Source: Membranipora membranacea
Taxonomy: Eukaryota; Bryozoa; Gymnolaemata; Cheilostomatida; Membraniporidae
NCBI GenBank assembly: GCA_914767715.1
Contig: OU612072.1
Location: 22,816,001 to 22,880,000 of the forward strand
DNA length: 64,000 nucleotides
Direction: 5' to 3'
The first letter of the stretch is position 1. The number at the start of each line of letters is the position of its first letter. Shown here piece by piece: positions 9,480-21,400 of this stretch. A model generated the notes under the pieces. That model did not search any database and was not told where the DNA came from. It saw only the letters and a list, made by a program, of their open reading frames with translations. The position numbers were made by a program, and so were the translations under genes.

Positions 9480-12400
9480 CTGTGAAAGAAAAGCACAACA
9501 TACTGATAATGTAAGATAAGATAATTCTCTTCTAAAGAATAACTTCCATTGACATTTCATTAAACTTGATATTCTGACCCCCCTGTGTATCGAGAGTTGC
9601 AGAAAAATGTAAAGATGGTTCAGTAAGCAAAGCATGTTTACCCATATTCCAGAGTCCTGGCTTTGGGTTCCATGATAGCTGCAATCAAGTATGTATGGAA
9701 AATTATAGTTCTCTCACATATATTTTGCATATCTATGGAAAAATAGAGCTCATAGCTATTGCAAGAGTCGAATAAAAAGTTGTATTCATACCGCTATAAA
9801 CTAGTTCAGTCACAGCAGGATTTGGAGATACGGGATGAGTGAGTTCATGAGGATGTTCTGTTCTCATATTAACTCCTGGTGACAGATAGAGCCTCCTCTC
9901 ATTAGTGAATGTACTGATTGTAACAGGAAGCTGTCCTACGCCTTCCTTAGGAGCCTCCTCTCTCACTAGGGTTTGAATCTACAACCAAACAGGATGTTTT
10001 ACTAGGTCAGGTAATACTTTGAGGCGGTGGACAATACCCTGAACCTAGTAGCAGTCTCTGATGTATTGAAAGCTGGTGGTATCTTAAACACTTGATTGGA
10101 GGTAATCTTATCTGATGAAAGAAGATTTTAACCAAGACAAAAATATCACAATATCACAAACTATTCCCCAAAAAACAAATTTGTATTGACAGTGCACAAA
10201 TGTAAAAATAAATTTGGATTTTTTCACATAATTATCTCTCGAACTGGTATATACTGTGCCTGAGCTTAATCAGACAGCAAGTGTAAAACCAGTATCAGGT
10301 ATGTGCAATAAGGAAAACAGTCTTACCCTTTGTGGAAAAGAAACATTAAAAACCAACAAACATACCATTTTACTGAGTTCTTCAGCGTGTTTTGATCCTG
10401 CTTGCTTGTAGAAGGTTGCGACCAAAGCACGAATGAACAAAGATCCTTTGTTCCTGAATCTCCATGCAACATAATCTATCAACATTTATCATGGGATTTA
10501 CAATTGAACATAGTATATGGGTTCACTGTGGAAAACGTTGGTTGTGTTGTGCAACTTTGACATTTCATATGTTTGCCTCTAGCCTTTGAAATATGGTGAA
10601 GTTGATAGGTTTTCCCTAAGTGCTGGTCCATTTGCTATGATATGAGGGTCTGTATATCGATATTCGTTAAACTTGGAAATCTCATACCGTGTGGGATAGA
10701 AACTATGGAAGAGTAACAAGGAATCAAATCAAGGGATTGCATTGAGTTGCGGGAGAATCAATTCTTATCGGGTAATTTTCTATGGTTAATCCATTGCTAA
10801 CAACTTTTTAATTGGCTTAAAAATGAAGCAGTCACATTTATAGTTACCTGGAAAGCTTGGGTGGAATACGATAAGATCATCCATACACTGATGGCTATCA
10901 TCTGAAGGTCTTTCTGTGTCTTGTTGTTGCTGCTGTGGTTGTTGTTGTTGTGACGGTTGTTGTTGCTGTTGATGTTGTGGTAGCTGTTGATACTGTCGTT
11001 GCCGTGGCTCTTGTGGTCGTTGTGGGGAGGGTACTGGTGGCACTCTTTTGACTGAACTTGGTACTTGTACATCATGATTGAAGATGATTTGTTTGTTTTT
11101 TCAGTATTTTGTCAAGATCCAGTAAAACATGGAATTATTTATGATACTGGATTACCAATATCACCTCACCAGTTTATGTGATGAACTAGACAAGTTCAGA
11201 TCAAAGATAAATTATCATAGTCAAGCCTGCTATATCAAGCTTCATGTGGGGGAATGACAACCAGCTCTGAGGGCTACAACCCAAAGCAAAATATATTCAT
11301 AAATATGGTCGGATGGTTTTTAGTATCTTGGTTGAAACATGCATGTGCCTAGATCAACAACAGAAAACTCTCTGCCTCAAGGTTGTTAGTTATCGGCGGT
11401 GATCAGGGAGAAATTTTAGAGAATTCCCATAATAATGAGTTTAGATACTTTGGCAGAGCTCCAACAAATCGAACAAATTGAAAAAATTATTTGTGGATAA
11501 GTGAGAATTTAGGAGATCAATTTATTGGTTTCTATTGCTGACTGCGTCAAGTCCTGCAATTAGACTGGTGATTTTAATTGAGGATTTTGAAAGTTAAAGT
11601 GAGTTTTAAAAAATTACTTCAAAGTTCGAGAGGACAAAGTCATCTACAGTTTATTTATAAACGCTAATATTTGTTATAATAAGTAATAATCTATGACAAT
11701 CAAACACATTTCTAAAGAGTTATGCAGTACAAGCACAAGTCCAGTTGAAGGATTGTCAAATGATGCATTTGGATAAAAGGACTATCATAAAACAACAGGG
11801 GTAATGCCTTGGTCTTATACAGAATAACAGGATACCCATTAGGTGTTTTTCCTGTTACCATAGAAATGCTAAGAGTTCACACACGCATACACATATGAAG
11901 TCTCAATTATGAACTACAGGTGAGCAGTAGAAATATTGGTAAATCAGTCAATCAAATTACAGCATAATTAATAATGATGATAATAAAAATAATAATAAAA
12001 ATGATAAAGTTAAGTCATTTCATCTATTGGTTCGTTCATCTTCTCTGAGACGTGCAAGAAAAGCTGAGGTTAGTCATCCTGATAATAGCCTCAGTGTGCT
12101 TATAGTTAGCAGGTAATCATCCAGTGTATCATTTAGTGGGGATCTGAAATCATCGTTGGTTGGCAGTCGGCAGCTTTTTCACATAAAATGTCAGCAGGCT
12201 GACCCGTTCATTGTTGATCAGTTCAACTCCCTCTGTGAAAGAAAAGCACAACATACTGATAATGTAAGATAAGATAATTCTCTTCTACAGAATAACTTCC
12301 ATTGACATTTCATTAAACTTGATATTCTGACCCCCCCCCCCTGTGTACCGAGAGTTGCAGAAAAATGTAAAGATAGTTCAATGAGCAAAACATGTTTACC

Positions 12401-15400
12401 CATATTCCAGGGTCCTGGCTTTGGGTTCCATGATAGCTGCAATCAAGTATATATGGAAAATTATAGTTCTCTCACATATATTTTGCATATCTATGTAAAA
12501 ATAGAGCTCATAGCTATTGCAAGAGTCAAATAAAAAGTTGTATTCATACCGCTATAAACTAGTTCAGTCACAGCAGGATTTGGAGATACGGGATGAGTGA
12601 GTTCATGAGGATGTTCTGTTCTCATATTAACTCCTGGTGACAGATAGAGCCTCCTCTCATTAGTGAATGTACTGATTGTAACAGGAAGCTGTCCTACGCC
12701 TTCCTTAGGAGCCTCCTCTCTCACTATGGTTTGAATCTACAACCAAACAGGATGTTTTATTATGTCAGGTAATAATTTGAGGCGGTGGATAAATAATTTT
12801 CATCAAGAGGACAATACCCTGAACCTAGTAGCAGTCTCCAATGTATTGAAAGCTGGTGGTATCTTAAACACTTGATTGGAGGTAATCTTATCTGATGAAA
12901 GGAGATTTTAAACAAGACAAAAATATCACAATATCACAAACTATTCCCCAAAAAACAAATTTATATTGACAGTGCACAAATATAAAAATAAATTTGGATT
13001 TTTTCAAATAATTATTTCTCGGACTGGTATAATATACTGTGCCCGAGTTTAATCAGACAGCAAGTGTAAAACCAGTATCAGGTATGTGCAATAAGGAAAA
13101 CAGTCTTACCCTTTGTGGAAAAGAAACATTAAAAACCAATAGACATACCATTTTACTGAGTTCTTCAGCGTGTTTTGATCCTGCTTGCTTGTAGAAGGTT
13201 GCGACTAAAGCACGAATGAACAAAGATCCTTTGGTCCTGAATCTCCATGAAACATAATCTATCAAAATTTATCATGGGATGTACAATTGAACATAGTATA
13301 TGGGTTCACTGTGGAAAACGTTGGTTGTGTTGTGCAACTTTGACATTTCATATGTTTGCCTCTAGCCTTTGAAATATGGTGAAGTTGATAGGTTTTCCCT
13401 AAGTGCTGGTCCATTTGCTATGATATGAGGGTCTTGCTGTATATCGATATTCGTGAAACTTTGAAATCTCATACCATGTGGGATAGAAACTATGGAAGAG
13501 TAACAAGGAATCAAATCAAGGGATTGCATGGAGTTGCGGGAGAATCAATTCTTATCGGGTAATTTTCTATGGTTAATCCATTTTATTTGGCTTAAAGATG
13601 AAGCAGTTACATTTATAGTTACCTGGAAAGCTTGGGTGGAATACGATAAGATCATCCATACACTGATGGCTATCATCTGGAGGTCTTTCTGTTTCTTGTT
13701 GTTGCTGCTGTGGTTGTTGTTGTTGTTCTTGTGACGGTTCTTGTTGTTGTGACGGTTGTTGTTGCTGTTGATACTGTCGTTGCCGTGGCTCTTGCGGTCG
13801 TTGTGGGGAGGGTATTGGTGGCACTCTTTTGACTGAACTTGGTACTTGTACATCTTCTTCTGGACCGGAAGCTGTTTTGAGAAAACAAAGGTAATCAAAT
13901 CCAGCCCCAAATTCTGATTTGTCTTTGTTAGCTCTGTAATATTGTCATTGAAAAATAATCAGCCTAAGACTGGTCCATGTCAAAACTGCACAAATAATGT
14001 TTTTAGGGAACAGAATGAACATGAAATAATATTTACCAGCTGTCTTTGTTTCCACTTCATCTAGTACACATCTCTGCTGTGATTCAGGAGATGCAGTGGA
14101 TCCTTCATCAGTTCCTGTCTGGATTGTCGACGAATCGTCATTCTTCATTTTTCTCACTTAAAAACAAATTTTTTTTTTACTTTCTGGCTTGTGAAATTAG
14201 GATTATGCTTCCATAAAGTGATTAATAATTAATGCACTGCGAGATTTCAGATATTCAACATTGCAATTACAGAAATCATGGCATACTTTCATTGCAAATC
14301 TCAATAATCTATTATGGATATCAATCAACAGATCTTCACACAAAATAGATGCCAGTGTTAAAAGTGCCACACCAAAGCTTACACACCTCCTGAGCAGGCC
14401 TGAAGGATCACCATCTTAGGTTTTCCCCTCATTGCAGGAAAGTTTTGTGATGAGAGCAGTCTGTATATGTCCACTAGTTTGAGGGTTCCATCTTTGGTTG
14501 AGATTGTACCATAACCACCATGACTCATCAACACCAGTGCAAACATTCCCAGGTTAGCATGTACAGATGTATCAGTGTCTCTATCCACATACTGTGTCTC
14601 TTTGTGTATCGCCTCAACCACCTCCTATATCAAGAACAAATGGAGAAGAAATATTGCATTACCATCAGTAGATGTCCCGTTTTGGTTGATTCGGTTGATT
14701 TGGTTGACTTTTTGCATAGTCTAGATTCAAATACTTTATTATGATAATTCATGAAATAGTCAGTTGATATTTTTAAAGTAATTTTTTTCTTTTACTGTAT
14801 GCAAAAAAGTTTATCGTCAAGCATTGAAGGGAGTAACCTTCAAAGGGAGGGGTCCAGTTTGGGGCTGAGATGTAGTCACGTTTTAATTTTGATTAAGTTG
14901 TGAGGTCATATATTTTGATATCGCTCTTTCAAAGAAAGATTGCCGGCTGCAATGTTTTAAGACACCAAAATTTGGAGATAAGCCCTTGCTACAGGGTACA
15001 TAAATTTACATCTCATTAGTTGTTGGATGATATGATTACCTTGGCACTCCATACTCTATTACCGCTCAGCTCGCTTACAATGAATCCAAACTGTCTGAAC
15101 ATTTCACCCATGTTTTCGTAGTCATACTGAGATCCTTCTCTGTCCTGTTCATTTATGGGGAATCTTATATTGATTATGAGAGCTCTTCCTCGAGAAGCAG
15201 TCATAGTATAAACCTTAAAACGGACAAAAAATTTCAATTTTTTTTAAATTCAATGTCCACTGATATGGAACCGTTCGCCTCAGACCGACTTGATCAAGGT
15301 GCTAATCGCTTAAGAATGCCAGTCAGCATTTTCAATCCTTACACAGACAAAAGCTTATGTCTCTGAACTCATTATGGTAGGTTATAGCATCAATCTTCAG

Positions 15401-18400
15401 TAGATAAGAAGACATATTACTAGGACTAATTAGTTTGTCTTAACATCACAATTACCTTATCTTTGTGAGGTGTAGAATACAAGGTGGTCTGGAAGTTTGG
15501 CAGCATGCTGATGCGTGCTTGAGTTTCATCATTCATGATTCTTCTGATTTCATCAGTTGATGGGTCCAACTTCTTCACATATTGAACTAGTGCTTCATGA
15601 GCAGAGTCAGAGAGTTTGAGGCCTTTTATGGAGTGAGAAAAAATATTCGTATTAATGACGATCAAGTTATGGACTTCATACTGAATATGAGCAGTGAGAA
15701 TTTCATCAAACTCTATGAGTGAAATATATTCACCACTTGTTGGATAGTAGCACAAGGGGATAATCAAAGTCATAAAGAAGATCAACCAGAAACATCATTT
15801 CACACAATTCCACCAATCTGTGATATTTCAATCAAAAACTATTGGACTCGCAAACTATAATGTGACTCAGCTAGCAGTAAATATAATGAACACCGTGGAG
15901 AAAATAATTCAACAATTTAATCTTACATGGTGTCTTGAGTACAGCTGGAACATCATGTTCTGATCCACATGATACAGTGTCTGCTGTCGGCTGTTGATTG
16001 CTTGATGGAGCGCATATCGCCTGGAAGTCTAACAATGCAGGGTTAGGCTTTTCACGAATGAGGCAATGGGGACAAGGAATGTCATAACCTATCTTTGTAG
16101 CTGGCCAGGCAAGTCGCGCTTCTGCTGAAAGCTTTTCAAGTAGGTTGGAGAAAGTCTTCCAACATTTCAAAATCGTTGAGATAGACCCTTCAACTCTGAT
16201 GGTGACTTTTTGTGCCTCTTTCTCGTTGATAAGGTGAGTATCGAACTCAGCTGCGTCAGACCGCTTACTACTTTTCGTTTTAGCTGAGGCACCGTTTCCA
16301 TAGGGGAAGACTTGATAGCTACTAGCCATGACTTGAAGAAATTTCACAGTTAGCTGATGGAAAGCGTAGTTAGGTACTTTCAACCCAACAAAGTTCAAAC
16401 AGGCACCGAGCTGAATCTGAGCTGTGTGAAGAGAAAATGTATGTTCGGGCATGAAATATGGCATCAAGTAGCAACCATCCTGATTGTTGACAACAGTCGG
16501 GCCATGCAGGAGCTTGAATTTCTTCATAAGTGCAACTGCGATTTCAAAGGGTATCTTCACAGAGTTGGACAGGCACATTTCCAGATCTCTCTTGCTAATC
16601 ATACCATTTCTCAGATAGCTGCTTCCTGTAGACACATTGACAGCAGAGGGCTGTACGACTAAATCACTGATCATGGTATGATCATAGAGTGATCCTATGA
16701 GCTCTGACACAGCTTCTATATTGTGAAATATTATATCAGCTAACTCACAGTCATTTGGTGACTCCTCACCAACATCATCTTCATCTGAATCAGACTCATC
16801 TTCAGCATCTGAATCAGACTCAGGCGCTGGATACCACAATATTTGACCTGATCGCTTCATGAAGTCGAGAACAGTCCCAGGGTGCGTCAGAGAAGAATAA
16901 ATCTGGTCATATGTGAGAAAGCTGTCAGTATCTCCAGTAAAAGGCTCTAGCCACACAGACGGGATGAAGCACATAGAGTTCTTCACTCGCCTGATAAGAC
17001 ACTCTTCTAAACGCTTGAGGTCTTCTGAATAGTCTCCTGCATCAACAGAAAATCCTAGTGAGAATACGTTATTCGCACTGAACATAGACAGAGTTTTGCT
17101 GCCATCAGAGGATACAGCCAGGTCGCAGAATTCATTTCCATCATCAAGAAGTTCACTTGTTAACTGTTTAACAGTATTTCTAAAATCCCTGCACAGTTCC
17201 TCATAAAGCTCTTTTTTGTCCACATATTTGTCAAGGTGAGTGAATATGAGGATAGGCTCTTGTATTCTATCAGTTATCTTGATCAGGTGCGAAAGCCAAT
17301 CAAAGGCCACCCTTCTGGTGGCCTCCCGCAGTCCCCTTTCTTCTCTTAGGGTCTGGAACTCCGGCATATTCACAACAATCACTGGTACGCAATCCTTTCG
17401 CACTGTCAGGTGATACCCGTAATGGTAGACTTCGTCGCCACCAAAGTCGATCACCTTGACGCTTATTGCTTCTGATTCAGGACCTTTCAGCTGGACTTCC
17501 TGAAAACCGAAAACTTTGGTTTTTTGAACTTTAGGATCATCTGAAGTTAGAGGCTTGAAGTTCTGCTGCATGGCACAGAGAAGAGACGACTTTCCTGCCT
17601 CCTTTCTACCAACGAGGGCGATTGACGAAAGTGTTATTTGGACTTTACCTCTTTCCAAGTCATTGTAGTAGGCTTTAATGGCACCCAAACCTCCTTCACA
17701 CACAACATAGGGAGGCTCGATAAGGCTGTAGCATTCATCACATTCGAGCTGTGTTACGTTCAGCACAGATGGATGAAGACGGCAGAGAGAAGAGTTATCA
17801 CTGAGGTACAGGTCCCTCATGGAGACTAGTTCACCGATCCATTCAGGTAGTTGTTTGATGCTGTTTCTCTGCAAGCCAAGCCATGTTAGCTTTCTCATGT
17901 TTCTCATACTGAAAAAAAGGTAAAGAGGATGCTACAATTGACCTGCTTCAGATCTAATATCTTGCTATTAATATATTCACGACACACTTTCTTTCAGCTT
18001 GCCAACAGCTGTTTTGAGAGTGGTAGACATCATGACATGTTCAAACTAGTAATGCGGCTTAGACAATGTATGAAGTTCACTTTCTATCCTGGCATCACAG
18101 TGCTGACAAAAAAACATAGGATAATACAACAAAGTGCCAATCAAACCTTCACCTGCTTTATGTGTTGCAATAGATAGAATATCGATAGGATAATATAAAC
18201 TTGATGTGGCCCACTGACACAAAGCTATTCTATCTTTGCATAAGGATATGCCCACAAAAAAGGATGAATGATAATTGAATAACATATCCTGTTTATCTAA
18301 TTTGACTGATTGGCTTCTAAATCTTGTGACCTGGTCTTCATAACCAGTTTAATAACTGCTATTCATTCAATGGTTCTGACTATACAATGCATAAGCCAAA

Positions 18401-21400
18401 CTTCCTTTGTTTAAAATGGTTGTATAAAGCAGTTTTTTATATTTTGGGAGCTTATCCACAGCTCAATTTTTTCATCAGTCAACCCCTCCCTCATTTCACT
18501 CTCCTGTATGTAACTCTTACTATTCTAACTAGTGCTTTGCAGAGGATGTGTACCCATTAATGCAAAATTTTGCATTCTGTTAGTCATATGAGTTCATTTT
18601 TACTCTCTGATTGAATCAACGGCACCACTTTAAATAACTTGCTGCCTTTTTAAGAGCAAGCCTTACTACTCAATGAACAAGATATCCCTCATTTATTTAA
18701 ATATGAAACTTAATGTCAACTTTTAGTTGTTCTCTTTATAGCTTCCAATCTTACGCTTCGGGCTAATTGAAATTTTGAGAGATCAACAATCAAGTTTGTA
18801 CCCGAGTCGAAAGTTTTGTTTACTTAGGTTGTTTTTTAGAGGTTTCAGGACGTGGAGAACTCAAATATGATTGCCGCCATTTTATTGAGAAATTTCATAA
18901 CCAAGCTCGTACCCGAGTACTTCAAGTTTTGTTGACTTAAGTTGTATTTAGAGGTTTTTTGAGCGTGGAGAACTCAAAAATCATATTCGGCGGTTATATG
19001 CCTTGGGTTGTTTTCTCAAGAGGGCCCTTTTGGGTGTTTTCCTTAGTAAAGCATCGCTCTTTCTTATTGAAAGACCCCCAGTATAGATAACCGGAGGGAT
19101 TATATACCTGATTGTATTGATGACACACAAAGGGGTGAGAAGATCTGGTATCGGAAACAGAATAATCTGCTGCTTTTCAAGATTCATTTCGTATCATATT
19201 GAGACTTCTAACCGTAATAGCTTCAGCTTATGCTCCTTAAAGGTTTCCTAGCAGTGTTCCATACAAGACAAACCAGTAACACCATGTCGTGTGCCAGAGG
19301 CTTTTACATACCTGGTCAAATTTTCATTGCATGATTATAAATGTACTTTTCATACTGAGTACCTAGTGGGTAATAACTAAGCAGAAGTCATGTGACATTA
19401 TGGCTTATCAACTCACATTAAAAACTGAATTTTGCACTAAACTATGGTATTTCTAACATATCAGTTGATTCAATACTCAATAAATTATATGTCTGTATTC
19501 TCATTTCAAACTCACCAACACATTCTAGATAATGAAATAATCAAATTATGTCTGATTTTAACCAGCCATTATACCCCAAAGGTCACATGACTTATGCTTA
19601 GTTATTAGCCAATAGGAACTCAGTATGAATAGTATATGTAATCTAGGAAAGAACACACATCATCAAAAGCCTTCATCAACTGAGGCATGTTTTTGAGGTG
19701 TGGTTGAGAGACATTGGTGCATTTGAGAAGCTGATTTGTCTTGTATGGATCCCTGCTAGGAGACCTTAAAGACATGTTACTCATTTTCACTTGTATTCAT
19801 TACTACAAATTTACATCTGTGATGCAACAGACTACCTGTCCCACAGTTGCGTTGAACTTGTTAATCACCATGTTTCCATGTGAGTTTCAAGGTCGGCCTA
19901 GATTGAGCTGAGTTGTCACCACCGGGATTTGACCCTGGAATCCCGCGGACTGTGAACTGTGGAGCTCAGGGTGATCTCGGAGGCAGTTCTATAGCTCAAA
20001 GCTAAGGCTAATTAGCCTCAGTTCGAACTCAAAACTACCATGGAAATGCAGTGATTGTATTATAGACAGTCCAGTTATAGCATCTGATAATAATAACTGA
20101 GCTGAATGACATCTGTTAATTTACAGGGCAGTCACACTGTGAATCAATAAATCAAATGTCAATCATAGTGAATAGACAGACGGGTCAGAACATCTCAGTT
20201 CATTTAAAGTAGAAGACAACACTGGCACCACTAAATACGTATCAATATGCAATTAACCTTCACCATTAGGCAACATACGCAACCATAGAAATCCAAGGTA
20301 TAAGCTTTGGATCTGAACAACAGGGCAGCCTGTGGCCCCTCCACCCTATGGCTGCAATAAGCTGAACTAAGATGAGAAGCTATTATAATCTCAAAGAAAA
20401 TGTTTAATTTTTGTTATTGAAAGCAATGATATTGTTTTTGTAGATCTCTTTTAACTGAGATGACTGTTTATATATCAAGATTGACACACCAAAAGATAAC
20501 TGCTTCGATTCTAGAAAAAAATGATTTTTTACATCATTTTATTCCAATCATATATTTATTTGAAGAGTACGGGTATTTGTATTACTGAAACAAAATGGTG
20601 GAAGAGAGTTTGTAGTTGAAATAACTAAAATTTTCAAATTTAACATTTATTTATAACATCCAAATTTAAAATGAGTACATCATTATCAAATATCAAAATA
20701 TAACTTTTGTGGCCGTCTGCTACTTTAAAGTATTGGCTGAATTGAGTGTTTATCTCCTCCTGACCAAACTTTGAACTTCACTCTAGGGAATTGTATTTAT
20801 CATTGGTGAATTAAACCCACATATAATTATGTATTATACCAATTTAAACCCAATGAGCCACAATAATATTTTAAAAAGTTTCCTTTCTCAAAGAAATTTA
20901 CAAAAAACGGCCTTTACTAGCAAAGTAATGTATCGCAAACCTATTTCCAATAGTCCTATTTCTTCCTTTTTTTCTGGTTATTTAGAATAGGGCTGTCCAG
21001 ATGTGCCGATATGATTGAATCCGAGGATCAATATCACGGATTACCCTACCACCTCGACAGACTTAAAGCTATCCACAAAAAGGTCAGTAGGGCACAACAA
21101 TTAAAATCTGACATTGAAATTAAGGGCACTTCAAAAAACCCTCAAATCACTATCAACCTGGATGCGGCTAGATACGAAATCATAAAGAAAGTCCTCCCTG
21201 TTAAGATCAAAGGGCTTGGCCTCCTTGTCGAGGATAAGACAAGAGCAGTCGTAAGTTCCTCTCTAAAAGTCAGCTCCGATAACGGTTCAGCAATGTATAC
21301 TATTAATATGTACAACACAACATCGTGTCTGTTAATAAACGGTGCAACGGACATATCAGCTTTCCTCAATCACTACGAGGAGATAATCAGTAGTATCCCT

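Larger units (their letters stand above)
8126..11076. repeat. Tandem duplication, copy A (distal)
   Basis: This segment is a near-identical direct copy of 11,079-13,854. It carries the caspase p10 exons and their introns. Copy A is longer because it keeps about 110 bp near 9,125-9,245 and a long CA tract that copy B lacks. Its right boundary falls inside the glutamine-linker exon. The few differences suggest a fairly recent event. Confidence 0.92.
11079..13854. repeat. Tandem duplication, copy B (proximal)
   Basis: Direct repeat partner of 8,126-11,076. It holds a complete linker exon, the two p10 exons and a terminal exon. A poly-C run near 12,331-12,341, in the last intron, differs from copy A, which has five Cs. 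Confidence 0.92.

Noticed and set aside
12400-12436. A 37-bp open segment with AG and GT borders (IMEPKARTLEY) after the second p10 exon, also present in copy A at 9,642-9,678.
   Set aside because: Including it puts the terminal exon out of frame with an immediate stop. Skipping it gives phase agreement in both copies.
13673-13910. Long Thr-rich and Asn-rich frames over the glutamine tract.
   Set aside because: They are the other frames of the same CAA/CAG repeat. The Gln frame is the one in phase with the caspase exons.
16357-16662. 101-codon + strand frame.
   Set aside because: It is the antisense of the COR coding sequence.
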